DNA from: Pseudoalteromonas umbrosa
GTDB taxonomy: Bacteria > Pseudomonadota > Gammaproteobacteria > Enterobacterales > Alteromonadaceae
Direction: 5' to 3'
Assembly (NCBI RefSeq): GCF_030125375.1
Contig: NZ_JASJUU010000001.1
Coordinates: 1,347,354 to 1,411,353 of the forward strand
DNA length: 64,000 nt
Below, piece by piece: positions 17,601-26,850 of this stretch. Positions within the stretch are counted from its first letter, which is position 1; each line of letters opens with the position of its first letter. The position numbers and the translations under genes were made by a program. The notes below the pieces were generated by a model. The model searched no databases and was not told the DNA's origin. It worked only from the letters and a program-made list of their open reading frames with translations.

Positions 17601-20405
17601 GCTATCAGTACCAACAAAGTTATTCACTGGAATGTAACTTATATAGCCTGTAGATGTATCAATAAAAGTGGAACCATGCTCTACAGCATTGATTATTTCA
17701 ATACTAGATAAATTTAACGTCTGTCCTTTGGCATCATCATTACTCAACACATCAATCATAACGGACGTGTTCTTATCAAGTGACGCTGTATCTGCACTCG
17801 CTACTGGCGTAGTATCTGGCTCAACAATATTAATAGAAACAAGTGCGATATTAGAGAGTGCACCATCATCATCTCTTACTCGGTATGAGAAGCTATCCGT
17901 GCCAACCGCTGTCCCAGTATGCACATACAAAATCTCTCCGGTAGATTCAACATTAACAGTGCCTTTACTAGGGTTTGCGACTACCTCTACAGTACTACCA
18001 TCAATCATGCCATCTGCATCCGTGTCATTATCCAGCACAACTACCACAACCGATGCACCAATTTCCACCTGTGCACTGTCTCCATTTGCAACAGGGGCCT
18101 GATTTACAGCTTGTACCGTCACAGTAACCGACGCAATATTAGAAACTAGGCCTTCATTGTCTTGAACTCGATATTGGAATGAATCTGTGCCTGAGAACCC
18201 TGAACTTGGCGTGTAGACCAAAATGCCGTCGCTTGAATTAAGGCTCACTTGCCCATTTTCTGGGTTTGTCGTGATTTCAATAGAACTAAACACTAACGAG
18301 CCATCTGAGTCAGAGTCGTTGGAAAGCACATCAATATCTACAGGTATATCTTGAGAAGTGCTGGCAGTGTCATTTACAGCCATGGGGGCTGTGTTCTCTC
18401 CCGTAACAAATATTTGTACCTGCGCCTCGTTAGATTTAGCACCTTCATTATCATCTATTGTATAAACAAAATAATCAGGACCTCGGTAATTGGCATCACT
18501 CTGATAAATAAATTGCCCATTGCTTGAATCAAACGAAAGATCTCCGTGCATTGGCTGCATCACAATTTCTAATGTAGATAAAACCAGCTCACCATCTTTA
18601 TCACTATCATTGCTTGTTACATTTAGTACTGTTGGTTGACCCTGTGCAACTTCGATAGAATCATCCACGGCCATAGGTGGATCATTGACACTGATGACAT
18701 TAATTAAACCAAAAGCATTTGCGCTCAAGCCTGCTTCATTGGTAATGCTATAAATAAAGAAGTCCTGCCCAGAAAAGTCGGCATTAGGGATATATCTAAA
18801 CCCGCCTTGTTCGGTCAATTCCAAAGTGCCACTCATTGTGGTTGTCTCAATACCAATCGAAACACTATCCAATGCTTGATCAGTGTCATTCTCTAATACG
18901 CCGGGTGAGCTAACCGACAAAATAAAATCTTCGCTGGTCTCAAACATGTCATTCACTGCGACGGGCGCAGTGCTAGTGACGCTATCTTGAACAGAAATAA
19001 AGACTTCTGCTAGCTGTACCTCACCATCGTTGCTGCGTACGCGGTAAATAAATGAATCCTCGCCGATGAAGTCACTATTTGGTACATAAATAAAGCTACC
19101 ATCAGAGTTTAGTGTCAAAGCACCATTTTCTACATCACGTTCTGGCTGGGTGTCAATTTGCAGTGCTTGATCCAATAAATGCACATCATTCACAAGTACG
19201 CCGCGCCCAGTAACAGCCAACTCAGTGTTTTTTTCAACTACATAACTATTATTAAGCGTAAGTATTGAAACTCTTACCGCTTCTATTTCCAACGTAACAG
19301 TCGCCTGAGCCGTTGCGCCTTGTGAATTTCGAATTTGATAAACAAAGCTGTCATTACCAAAAAAGCTATCACTCGGCGTGTATGTAAAGCTCCCGTTTGC
19401 AGAAATATCAACAGTCCCATTTGATGGCACTGTAATAAGCTCATTTAGCACTTCAATAGGGCCAAAGCCTAAATCATCATCATTGCTCAAAACATTGCCA
19501 GAAATAGACTCAAACTGAAGCCCAGAGAAACTGTCATCTCTTGCAATTGGTGGCGTATTCTCAGTAGCAGGCAACAGGATTGATTCACTAAAAGCACTTT
19601 CACCGCTACCATCTATGCCTGTTACCATGACGTAATAGTGCTTTGTGGGCTCCAAACCAGAAAATGACTGAGTGGTCTGTGTCAAAGCAACAAATCGATT
19701 GCTAGCAGGAAGTGAATTGATCGTCGCGCGACTGTTTATAGGTTCTTCTGACAAATAAATGTTGTATCTCAGTGCGCTATCAAGTGGCAACCAATTAACC
19801 TCTACGGTACCATCATCTTGCCTTTGTGCAGGCTCAACGACGATACTTTGCGGCTGCCAGTTCACCTGCTTAATCGCCACTACACTGAGATTGCCATTCA
19901 GATCTTCTACCCACACTTGGAGATTAACAGTGCCACTTTGCTGGCCAAAGTCAAATGGATTGACTCCGGTTTGAGTAAATTTAAAAGGCGAACCACAATT
20001 TGCACTGCACAGCTCAATAGCTTGCTCTGCATTATCAAACCCCAAAAGTACTCGAGCAATGCCATCAGGGTCTTCAATATTATCAACAGCAACTGTAATA
20101 TTTCCGCGTTCAGTAAACGCACCTTGAGGATGGGTGAGATCACCGGTTCCATTTATCATCAGCTCATCAACTATCTGCGTTGCCCCTAATCGAGCATGTC
20201 TGAATTTAGGCTGATAAGAAAAATCCACCACGACAGGCGAACTTGAAAAAGTGAGAGAATTTGAAGGTGTTGGCTCTTCAGCCGCCTCGGTAGCGTTATT
20301 ATTTTGTTGAAGTGGTTTACTATCATCCCCACCACCACAACCAGCAATAGTCGTCGCAAATATAATCGCAACTAAAACTCGTATCAATGCACTTAGGTTC
20401 ATCAT
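14697..20405 (-). CDS. Giant Ig-like/delta-60-repeat surface lipoprotein
   Basis: 1902 residues, the largest gene in the window. The lipoprotein signal ends in IAGC (Cys about 23), followed by GGGDD. A fibronectin-III-like unit lies around 190-280. It is followed by about eight tandem Ig-like (VCBS/cadherin-like) units of 90-100 residues, each with a D-rich N(D)DxD turn and a (T/N)DSF.Y.V.(D)..G block. A cadherin-like unit comes next (about 965-1060). The C-terminal 800 residues carry delta-60-type repeats (FDTSFGTNGV, LDTSFGASGM, IDSTFGTGGA) that should form a propeller. Likely outer-membrane anchored adhesin or sensor. AGGAG precedes two adjacent ATGs. Confidence 0.9.
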   Translation of the reverse strand: MMNLSALIRVLVAIIFATTIAGCGGGDDSKPLQQNNNATEAAEEPTPSNSLTFSSSPVVVDFSYQPKFRHARLGATQIVDELMINGTGDLTHPQGAFTERGNITVAVDNIEDPDGIARVLLGFDNAEQAIELCSANCGSPFKFTQTGVNPFDFGQQSGTVNLQVWVEDLNGNLSVVAIKQVNWQPQSIVVEPAQRQDDGTVEVNWLPLDSALRYNIYLSEEPINSRATINSLPASNRFVALTQTTQSFSGLEPTKHYYVMVTGIDGSGESAFSESILLPATENTPPIARDDSFSGLQFESISGNVLSNDDDLGFGPIEVLNELITVPSNGTVDISANGSFTYTPSDSFFGNDSFVYQIRNSQGATAQATVTLEIEAVRVSILTLNNSYVVEKNTELAVTGRGVLVNDVHLLDQALQIDTQPERDVENGALTLNSDGSFIYVPNSDFIGEDSFIYRVRSNDGEVQLAEVFISVQDSVTSTAPVAVNDMFETSEDFILSVSSPGVLENDTDQALDSVSIGIETTTMSGTLELTEQGGFRYIPNADFSGQDFFIYSITNEAGLSANAFGLINVISVNDPPMAVDDSIEVAQGQPTVLNVTSNDSDKDGELVLSTLEIVMQPMHGDLSFDSSNGQFIYQSDANYRGPDYFVYTIDDNEGAKSNEAQVQIFVTGENTAPMAVNDTASTSQDIPVDIDVLSNDSDSDGSLVFSSIEITTNPENGQVSLNSSDGILVYTPSSGFSGTDSFQYRVQDNEGLVSNIASVTVTVQAVNQAPVANGDSAQVEIGASVVVVVLDNDTDADGMIDGSTVEVVANPSKGTVNVESTGEILYVHTGTAVGTDSFSYRVRDDDGALSNIALVSINIVEPDTTPVASADTASLDKNTSVMIDVLSNDDAKGQTLNLSSIEIINAVEHGSTFIDTSTGYISYIPVNNFVGTDSFTYQVMNNLGETSNVATVTITVLPRNYPPTVSPNSANIDTNVSNGDFVLQIAAVDPDGDGISYALSGTNVSLFSVAANGHVTVANATQIVSNGEAVYSLTVEVCDDISPPLCTSAQITINVSVAVQSFVANKLTSFGTDGEQVVRLRASKEYHEYGQTILLSDGKLLTVGGVGQFEASISRNIHRAAVSKLNADGHFDRTFATNGVFTSYFGIEVAGQPQNIVASSVAIDSENRIYVAGYADFGTTKELLLFRLSSDGNHDTSYGAGSGYTQLPLTSGASVEPVAIFVDDSQVVTVVSNVTVGSQTTIMIRRIDNTGGVTGSLDIAPNSSQFANGATESNNTILMYGETTSEAGNKDILMARIDSASLNLDTSFGASGMLQLDLTSSSFDDRVNDVVLLSDNKLLVTGDTYLPSGTFKSTFVMRLASNGALDTGFDTNGFKVYEFNELPSTNISGLDLSAWHASGKGLFADETHYYIGVGRGQSTSSYSVAQIFRVSHEGVADSGWVPDLGGPTVFNSLGLTPGGMIRTAQGLLLPGYKYNLIGNNFFRSYWFGEFTLSGVLNSAFGSGGEVSNTVGDADERFEFGFTSSLQSDRFFLAGDAKTSHDNDVPYIYKLDATGKGSSDFGNLGISQVSTGINAVATASAQLTSGNILMAFQGVTSTTDAYIASFANGKIQDMTFAEGLNQGIVQIAASTYSGESITVKRLYGLATGGFLAFAKVFDGCINQSYGFVFTSSGVLSNAFQYPVPGEPACNTSARSIDFVHPVSTFLVGIGTDEQVFPEPRIILAKATVTGALDTTFGTNGVAELDIGLSSGESISLTGSLVDSEGRFVIFGTGGSKNFVMRVNSDGSIDSTFGTGGALMFDQLGTTAVVVKQGWVQSTGELMLFLQESSGQGIYIARVKLADDAGTFDTTFNSVGYQNFSVSMTGQLSSAISLNNGDSFVLVLQQDEPKVIVLQAGIIEIAD

Positions 20406-20412
20406 ATTTCTC

Positions 20413-21621
20413 CTAAGGCTGGCCTAATAGAAAATCACCACGAGCAGTCACACTCGTGTTGTCTATTTCTCTTAAATTGAAGTCACCACTCAACTTCTCA
20501 AGCCCATCTATAAATCGACTTCGAATCGTCCCGTTAGCCAAGTTATTTCCATGAGAGGCAAAATTAACACCAAGGTCCATACCTTCAGTAGTTATCAAAC
20601 CATTAAATGCTGCAAACCACTCACCACCCGAATCCTGAAAGGACAAAGCCCCTTGTTCAACAGTTCCTCGATCAAAATTAACTGTCATTTGCATATTTAT
20701 CGCACTTACAGCGCCTAAACTTGAGTTGGCATTTATGCTTTCAAGTACCGTATAATCTGTACTTCCAGTTCGCTCGGAAATCAACTCACCAATATCTGCG
20801 GTCCCCAAGCTATCTAGCTCTTGTTCATTGATGAACTCATTTTGTGATACATCATTAGCTACTTGAGCAAAGCTCCCCTCCAATATGGGAGTTGGCTGTT
20901 CAGCCGGGTCTAATTCAGCACTCGCAACCGTAGTACCTTGTTCTTCAGTGTCATTTGACTGTGCAGATGAACTTACTGAAGAAGACAATGAAGAGAGCTC
21001 CGAAGGGGGTTTAAGTAATGATGTAACGGAGCCACTCTCACTCACCTTTGCAAAAGAAAAGTCGCCGCCTTTACCCAGTAATACAGGTCCTTCAGCACCT
21101 GTTGCACCACTCATATCTAACTCAATCGTACCGTCCCAAACAGCAAGAAATAACTCATTATTTTTCCATTCGACTTCATAGTGCGTGCCACGAATCCCGA
21201 TACTGCCGACAGGTGTTTTTAGTTTATAATTATTTTTATCACCTTTGATTTCACCTGTAATCGTTCTAAGTCCGCCAGAGATAAGCTCCATCACTACTGA
21301 ACCACCTTCAGCGCTACCCTGTGAGTACTCTTCAATCTTCAATTGAGTTTGAGCTTTAAGCGCAATAAGTGCGCCGTCCTGCATTCTGAGCTGAGCCTGG
21401 CTTGATTCACCAGTATTTACAACATCGACATTATAAATTGGGCTGCGTCTTTTAAGATCTCGTTGTGACGCATTGCTGCTGTCTGTCGCAACCACATCAC
21501 CACGAGACATAATGGTTTTCCCTGCTTGTTCAGCATGAGCAAAAAATGGCAATACTACCGCTAGAGCCATGGCACTTGATATTGATGTAAAGTTTACAGT
21601 CAACTTAAAGTTAGAATTCAT
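20413..21621 (-). CDS. Secreted FecR-domain protein
   Basis: About 402 residues. Signal peptide to about residue 30 (ending FFAHA), then a FecR domain: RGDVVATDSSNASQRDLKRR, VVNTGESSQAQLRMQDGALIAL and LKTPVGSIGIRGTHYEV. A Ser-rich linker follows. The domain is periplasmic or exposed here, unlike the membrane anti-sigma FecR, and no sigma factor is adjacent. The ATG at 21621 is chosen because AGGAG stands 8 nt before it and the signal peptide starts there; the frame is open 29 codons further up. The start overlaps the barrel gene by 11 nt, and the next gene follows after 7 nt. Confidence 0.87.
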   Translation of the reverse strand: MNSNFKLTVNFTSISSAMALAVVLPFFAHAEQAGKTIMSRGDVVATDSSNASQRDLKRRSPIYNVDVVNTGESSQAQLRMQDGALIALKAQTQLKIEEYSQGSAEGGSVVMELISGGLRTITGEIKGDKNNYKLKTPVGSIGIRGTHYEVEWKNNELFLAVWDGTIELDMSGATGAEGPVLLGKGGDFSFAKVSESGSVTSLLKPPSELSSLSSSVSSSAQSNDTEEQGTTVASAELDPAEQPTPILEGSFAQVANDVSQNEFINEQELDSLGTADIGELISERTGSTDYTVLESINANSSLGAVSAINMQMTVNFDRGTVEQGALSFQDSGGEWFAAFNGLITTEGMDLGVNFASHGNNLANGTIRSRFIDGLEKLSGDFNLREIDNTSVTARGDFLLGQP

Positions 21622-22954
21622 AACGGACTCCTGTGAACCATTCTGTTCTATCGTAGCTATATAAGGTAATTGAGCTATGTTTGTCGTAGTAGGAAGCTGA
21701 CAAGTCAATACTCAACGCTTGACTCCATCTGTATCGCCAATTCAAATTAAGAATCACTAGCTCTTCATTTCTTGTCGACAAGAAAAGTGGGTGATCTGCA
21801 CGATGTTCAATATCTCTGTATTGCGCTTTAAAGCTCAATAACCCCTTTTCTCCGGTTTTATGGCTTACCGATCCAGAAATAAAGTTATAATCTCGGCCGT
21901 AATGCTCACCCTCTTCATACCTTGCAGGCTGCCAGGTGTATCCAATATCCGTCCTCAACAGCCATGACGCTGATGAATATCCTGCAGATCCTTGAATCGT
22001 ATAAATACGACTATCAAGATTTCGATCTTGAACATTGTTTTGCGAAAAAATAAAGCCGCTCAAAGCAGCGAAATAATGAGTTGATATGTTGTATTGTGTA
22101 GACCCATACAAGCCGATATCTTGTTGATAAGTATTGTCATCTAGTGCCAAAACGCCAAACTGGCCACCTGCGGTGAGCGTTAAGTCATCTTTTTTATGCT
22201 CATAGCTAAAGCGAATATTGCCTTGGTATCTATCAAACTGTTCAGCATCCTTGTGACGCTGATCTGAATAATTGACGTCCAGTCGCCAGCCTTGATATTG
22301 AGTTTGCTGCCAACTACCTCTAAAACGATACTTGAACCGCATAAAGTTATCTGATGTTTTCAAGCTGCTCTGGCCTAGTGTGAGAGGTAACCCGCCAATA
22401 ACAATTCTGTCATCCAGCGCCCCGCTATTCACATTAGAATCATGGCCTAGTGCAAGCGAGATTGCGTGATTAAATGACTGCTCCAGTTTTTGCGTATTGC
22501 GGTCAATTGCTTCTAATGCTTGACTTACCCTATCACGCATTGTCGGACTTAATTGCGCATTTAACAAATCTGAAAAAACGCTACTAGCCTGAGCATAGTT
22601 TTTTTGTTTCGCATAGGTTAAACCTAACAAATAATGGCTAGGAATATGATCTGGCCAGCTAACCAGCACTCGCTCTAATGCAAAAATAGCTTCATCATAT
22701 TTGGCCTGCTCTAAAGCCGCTTGAGCATACAAAAAGTCAAAATTTGGCTCTCCAGCCCACTCGTCAATTGCAGCTTCCGCTTTTTGATATGCTGATTGAT
22801 AGTCTTTTTCAACTAAGTTAGCGTTAATATCGCTGAGGATTTGTTTCAATTTCTCATCAGATTGAGATGGATTATCCAGTGCTAGACATATTGAACTACT
22901 CAAGCTAGCAAGGGTTATAAAAACGTACTGTGCGCATCGAAGTACTAGTGACAT
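21611..22954 (-). CDS. TPR plus outer-membrane beta-barrel protein
   Basis: 447 residues. A signal peptide (about 1-25) is followed by three or four TPR-like helical repeats (about 30-165) and then a beta-barrel (about 170-447) with alternating aromatic strands, ending in the outer-membrane signature Phe (GVRYEF). TPR followed by a barrel is the layout of Slam-type (DUF560) lipoprotein translocators, and a giant lipoprotein gene lies two genes downstream, but membership in that family is inference. First gene of the six-gene run. Confidence 0.82.
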   Translation of the reverse strand: MSLVLRCAQYVFITLASLSSSICLALDNPSQSDEKLKQILSDINANLVEKDYQSAYQKAEAAIDEWAGEPNFDFLYAQAALEQAKYDEAIFALERVLVSWPDHIPSHYLLGLTYAKQKNYAQASSVFSDLLNAQLSPTMRDRVSQALEAIDRNTQKLEQSFNHAISLALGHDSNVNSGALDDRIVIGGLPLTLGQSSLKTSDNFMRFKYRFRGSWQQTQYQGWRLDVNYSDQRHKDAEQFDRYQGNIRFSYEHKKDDLTLTAGGQFGVLALDDNTYQQDIGLYGSTQYNISTHYFAALSGFIFSQNNVQDRNLDSRIYTIQGSAGYSSASWLLRTDIGYTWQPARYEEGEHYGRDYNFISGSVSHKTGEKGLLSFKAQYRDIEHRADHPLFLSTRNEELVILNLNWRYRWSQALSIDLSASYYDKHSSITLYSYDRTEWFTGVRYEF

Positions 22955-23390
22955 AGCTAATCACCTATCATTGGTTATCGTATGTTCATCACTACCTACT
23001 CCAAGCAAGACCTCTTTATCTAACCGTCGACCCGCTAACGACCAGAAAACATAAAACATGCCTAGATAGAGATATGCAAAGTATAATCAAGGACGTTAAA
23101 AATTCACTTTAGATTTCGGGTACATTTTCGAGGGAAATAGACAATCACAACTTTTTGCAAAGATTCGTGTAGTGCACAAAATCAAGCACACCATTCAGAC
23201 TCGCATTAATTTCGAAGAAAAAGATAAAAATGGTCAATAAAGCAATATCGCAATTAAAGTCCGATACTAGGTATTCATATCTTATAGCAACCTATAATTT
23301 TGTGAATTTAAATGGGGTGAAATTGATGGGCAAAACAAGCTATAACGATGTTTGTTCAGGCTACCCTTGCGAATAGCCTAACTTAAGTGT
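22955..23390. other. 436-nt gap without a gene
   Basis: Lies between the start of the six-gene run and the end of astB. No convincing ORF, RNA or terminator hairpin seen. It must hold the promoter of the 22954-9971 run, but no clear -35/-10 pair was found. Confidence 0.5.
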
Positions 23391-24728
23391 TTACTCTCTT
23401 TGAAAATCATATACAGACCCAAGTTCTAGGATCTGGGTCAACTCATCTAAAGCCGCATAATTTTCTTTCAATAACTGCGGATCGGCCAAATCATATTCAC
23501 TTAACTGGTCACGATAATGTTTATTTATCCAAATTGATAATGTGCTATAAAGCTGTTCATCCAACAAACAAGCTTGATTTGTGGCTTTAAGTTCAAGCTC
23601 AGATAAAACTACACGCAAACGCAAACAAGCTGGTCCGCCCCCATTTTGCATACTTTGCTTCACATCCATATAGATAACATCGTTAACTGGATTACTTGCC
23701 TGCTTAAGTGCGCTTAAATAGGTTTCAACTTCATTAATTTTTTGACATTCACTCGGCGCTATCAATGCCATTCCACCATTAGGCAGACTAACCAGTTGAC
23801 TGTTAAAAATGTAACTCTGTACTGCTTGTTCAACACTCACATCTGTATTTGAGACCTCAATTAAGTGCAAAGGTCGGCTACCTTTATAGGCCTCACGGAT
23901 TTTCTTGACTGACGTTTGCTGATCATAAAATGCCTGTTCGTGGAATAAAAATACATTCTCATTACCAATCGCTATCACATCATTATGAAATACGCCGGCG
24001 TCTATCACATCCGGGTTTTGCTGTATAAAAAGACAGTTTTCAGTTTTAAGCATATGGCTACGTGCGACTGCTTCACTTGCTTGACGAGTCTGTCTAGCAG
24101 GAAATTTAGACGGCCTGATATCACTTTGATTGTCCTGTCCGTAGACAAACAAAGCTAAACCTGAGTGATTATACGAGTCAGCCAAACGAGTATGATTTGC
24201 AGCTCCTTCATCACCAAAAAGGGGATGCTGAGGTAACGGTTCATGATGCGCAAAATAATCATTATCGCTAAAGACTTGCTTTAAAATACGCGACGTTGTT
24301 TCAACTTCTATTGCGCGATGTAATTTGTTGTTTAAATTAGCAGGCGTGAAATGCACCTTCCTGTCTTGCGTATCGCAACTTGGAGACACCGTAGCCGCAT
24401 TTGCTGTCCACATTGACGACGCCGAATAACATGCTTTGAGTAATTGAGGTTCAAGTTTTGCTGCTTTAGTAATAACATCGCCATCGCTGCCACTAAAGCC
24501 CAGTGCTCGCAGTGTTTTTAAATCTGGACGCGCATTAGGTGCTAATACGCCTTGATGCAAGCCCAGTTGCGCCAAAGCGTACATCTTATCTAATCCTTGT
24601 AGCGCTGCCTGTTTAGGATTAGAGAATTTTTTCGCATTTGCTTTTGAAGCGACATTTCCATATGACAGGCCTGCGTAATTATGTGATGGCCCGACAAGTC
24701 CATCGAAATTAACTTCATAGAAGTTCAT
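23391..24728 (-). CDS. astB: N-succinylarginine dihydrolase
   Basis: 445 residues, standard length for AstB (E. coli 447). Second step of the arginine succinyltransferase pathway: N2-succinylarginine to N2-succinylornithine, CO2 and ammonia. The N terminus [19 protein letters not shown] is diagnostic. The catalytic His lies in [16 protein letters not shown] and the catalytic Cys in [11 protein letters not shown]. The other ast genes are not adjacent, so the pathway is split in this genome. Confidence 0.96.
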   Translation of the reverse strand: MNFYEVNFDGLVGPSHNYAGLSYGNVASKANAKKFSNPKQAALQGLDKMYALAQLGLHQGVLAPNARPDLKTLRALGFSGSDGDVITKAAKLEPQLLKACYSASSMWTANAATVSPSCDTQDRKVHFTPANLNNKLHRAIEVETTSRILKQVFSDNDYFAHHEPLPQHPLFGDEGAANHTRLADSYNHSGLALFVYGQDNQSDIRPSKFPARQTRQASEAVARSHMLKTENCLFIQQNPDVIDAGVFHNDVIAIGNENVFLFHEQAFYDQQTSVKKIREAYKGSRPLHLIEVSNTDVSVEQAVQSYIFNSQLVSLPNGGMALIAPSECQKINEVETYLSALKQASNPVNDVIYMDVKQSMQNGGGPACLRLRVVLSELELKATNQACLLDEQLYSTLSIWINKHYRDQLSEYDLADPQLLKENYAALDELTQILELGSVYDFQRE

Positions 24729-24964
24729 TATTGCCCCCTATTGGTGCATTTTGCACAATTTTAGTTAGATACATCTTGTTGATGAGCTCAGATTCACCTA
24801 CTGATAAGCGAATAAATAGAATTTCAGCTAGTCAAATCTGCTTATTCGCTAGAACATCAAGTTTAGTGCCAAATTGAAATATAGGAGGTAATTGTGGATC
24901 CAGTCAGAACATACGCAATATAAAATCCATGAATATCAATTTATTTATATTGACAAAGCGCATT

Positions 24965-25429
24965 TTATAAGTTGGCTTGCTGCTTATGCAGTTGCCATCC
25001 ACCTAGTGCGTAGCACAGGCCGATAGTCAAACATATCAAAGAACTCACAATCCAAAAGGTGAATGAGTTTTCGGGAAACAAAGGCATAATAATTGGAAAT
25101 GCAATCCCACGCCCTATAAACACCAGCGCAACCATAAAGATAACCGTTTTTAAGAAAGGTAATCGACGTATCACGCCAGCACCGGATAACGCAAATAAGC
25201 CCCATGTACTTAATGCAGAGACAATCACTAAAGTGGTCAACGTGGGTTCAAGTTTTCCTGCCTCAGCCATCGCAGCCATTCGCTCCCCAGCCCCGAAAAA
25301 TCGATACCAAGGTGCACCGAATATAATACATCCAAGATGTAAAAAAGCCGCCAAAAAGCTGGAATAAGCAGAAAACAATAAATATTTATTTTTCACACAA
25401 CACTCAAAGTATAAAAACAGAAAAAGCAA
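24965..25429 (-). CDS. Small four-helix membrane protein, function unknown
   Basis: 154 residues, about four membrane helices (around 17-37, 63-83, 90-110, 120-142). The first 11 residues (hydrophobic, two Cys) may not belong, since an in-frame GTG (about 25396) gives VKNKYLLFSAYSSF, a more usual start. No family recognised. Alone between astB and the dCMP deaminase gene. Confidence 0.7.
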   Translation of the reverse strand: MLFLFLYFECCVKNKYLLFSAYSSFLAAFLHLGCIIFGAPWYRFFGAGERMAAMAEAGKLEPTLTTLVIVSALSTWGLFALSGAGVIRRLPFLKTVIFMVALVFIGRGIAFPIIMPLFPENSFTFWIVSSLICLTIGLCYALGGWQLHKQQANL

Positions 25430-25596
25430 TTTATACTAAAAAATAAAACAAATAGATACATTAATCATATTAATTTTATATTAGTCAGACACATTTGATC
25501 CGTTTTAAAGATATAACTCATTGATAAGATAAGCTTCGAATTGCGCTAGATACTGAGTATACTATTGAGATGTAAGTAGTATTGAAGGCACAAGCA

Positions 25597-26070
25597 ATGA
25601 GACCAGATTGGGATGAATACTTCATTGATTTAGTTGACAGTGTTGGACAAAGAGCCACCTGTGACAGAGGTAAATCAGGCTGTATTATAGTTAAAGATAA
25701 AAGAATAATATCAACAGGTTATGTGGGCTCCCCCTCTGGATTGCCACACTGTGATGATGTCGGACACCTGATGAAGCAAGTTACCGATAGCGATGGCACC
25801 ACAAGACAACACTGCGTGCGAACAATTCACGCCGAGCAAAATGCTATCTGCCAAGCCGCTCGCTATGGCGTGCCACTGGACGGTGCCACCTTGTACTGCA
25901 CAATGGAGCCATGCCGCGTTTGCGCAATGCTCATCATCAGCTGTGGCATTTCCAAAGTCGTTGCAAAAAAACGTTATCATGCAGCGCAAGAAACCAGAGA
26001 TATGTTTGAGATGGCAGGAGTTGAGCTAGTTGTCATAGAGCAAGAAATCGCAACTTACGACGACCAGTAA
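25597..26070 (+). CDS. dCMP deaminase-like cytidine/deoxycytidylate deaminase
   Basis: About 157 residues. Zinc site HAEQN with the catalytic Glu, and PCRVC supplying two Cys, as in the ComEB/dCMP deaminase family. The CDRGKSGCIIVKDKRIISTGYVGSPSGLPHC block is typical of dCMP deaminases. Expected to convert dCMP to dUMP for thymidylate synthesis. The ATG giving MRPDWDEYF has AAGG 8 nt upstream and is preferred to a TTG five codons earlier. Confidence 0.88.
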   Translation: MRPDWDEYFIDLVDSVGQRATCDRGKSGCIIVKDKRIISTGYVGSPSGLPHCDDVGHLMKQVTDSDGTTRQHCVRTIHAEQNAICQAARYGVPLDGATLYCTMEPCRVCAMLIISCGISKVVAKKRYHAAQETRDMFEMAGVELVVIEQEIATYDDQ

Positions 26071-26079
26071 CGCATAGAT

Positions 26080-26106
26080 GGAGTGGCTTTTTAATTAACC
26101 CACTCC
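26080..26106. terminator. Hairpin between convergent genes
   Basis: GGAGTGG (26080-26086) pairs with CCACTCC (26100-26106) across a 13-nt loop. It lies between the dCMP deaminase stop and the convergent unknown gene. The T-run is in the loop rather than after the stem, so termination activity is uncertain. Confidence 0.4.
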
Positions 26107-26120
26107 TACTCAACGCTTAT

Positions 26121-26696
26121 TTAAGCCATAGACATCCTATCAAAGACGTCTTTATTAAAGTTTTCCCCAGTTATACCATGACACTTGGCTCTGTCATGAT
26201 TAATTCTTTTATTTGCTTCTTTCAATTGATTAATAAACTCGTCAATTTGAACATTATAATATTTAAATACTCCCCGAGTTAAAGCAAGATTCACTTCGTT
26301 TTTATCGATCTCATCAGATGCACAAAACTGATGTTGAAAGAGTACCTGCGTAGTTATATCTAATGACTTGTTAAATCTAAACACTGCGGCGTTATCAATG
26401 GCCTTGACCCGGGTTTGATTGCCAAGTCTCTCCCATCCAACTGCGCAAACAGAGAACGTAAACTCTTCACCAAACTCGTGCACAAGTTCATCTAATGGAT
26501 CGTGCTCGTTGTTAATAAATGAATTGATATCAAACGCATCAACACTGACCATCCCGTAACGAGATTTATAGCGTAATTGCAAAGTATTCAATAAATAAAA
26601 AACTTCACCTGTACTTTGCCAAATAGGCTCGACTACACTTCGTACAATCGGCTTCGTTACATCTGTACCCAATAACTTCAGCATCCACTTTTTCAT
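26121..26696 (-). CDS. Unknown cytoplasmic protein with upstream Fur-like box
   Basis: About 191 residues, no signal peptide, no family recognised. The ATG giving MKKWMLKLLG is chosen since GGAG stands 6 nt before it; two in-frame ATGs further up are less well placed. A mixed alpha/beta pattern with acidic stretches is all that can be seen. A Fur-box-like sequence lies 33 nt upstream, suggesting iron-responsive expression. Confidence 0.72.
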   Translation of the reverse strand: MKKWMLKLLGTDVTKPIVRSVVEPIWQSTGEVFYLLNTLQLRYKSRYGMVSVDAFDINSFINNEHDPLDELVHEFGEEFTFSVCAVGWERLGNQTRVKAIDNAAVFRFNKSLDITTQVLFQHQFCASDEIDKNEVNLALTRGVFKYYNVQIDEFINQLKEANKRINHDRAKCHGITGENFNKDVFDRMSMA

Positions 26697-26728
26697 CAGC
26701 ATCTCCAATTTGAATAATAACAACTGTA

Positions 26729-26747
26729 AATGATAACAATTCTTATT
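26729..26747. promoter_or_regulatory. Fur-box-like site
   Basis: AATGATAACAATTCTTATT is an imperfect inverted repeat close to the gammaproteobacterial Fur pattern AATGATAATNATTATCATT (as recalled). It stands in the divergent gap, 33 nt upstream of the 26696 gene and about 100 nt upstream of the DHODH gene, so it could serve either. Confidence 0.55.
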
Positions 26748-26850
26748 GCTATTATTATTTAATGATCATAAGCTAAAAACATGAGTTACCTGATGTGCTC
26801 GTAAAACAGCACCCAACAACAACAATCGATGACAAATTTGGAGGTTGAAA

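Noticed and set aside
17668..18102. 144-codon open frame antisense to the giant lipoprotein gene
   Set aside because: It lies opposite the Ig-like repeat coding region and is explained by the biased codon use there; no ribosome-binding site or family likeness.
17300..19600. Tandem nucleotide repeats considered as a satellite or CRISPR-like array
   Set aside because: The repetition is at protein level (Ig-like units of 90-100 residues); the DNA copies are diverged and lack constant repeats and unique spacers.
19818..20189. 123-codon plus-strand open frame in the lipoprotein gene
   Set aside because: Shadow of the real minus-strand gene, with low-complexity His/Cys-rich composition.
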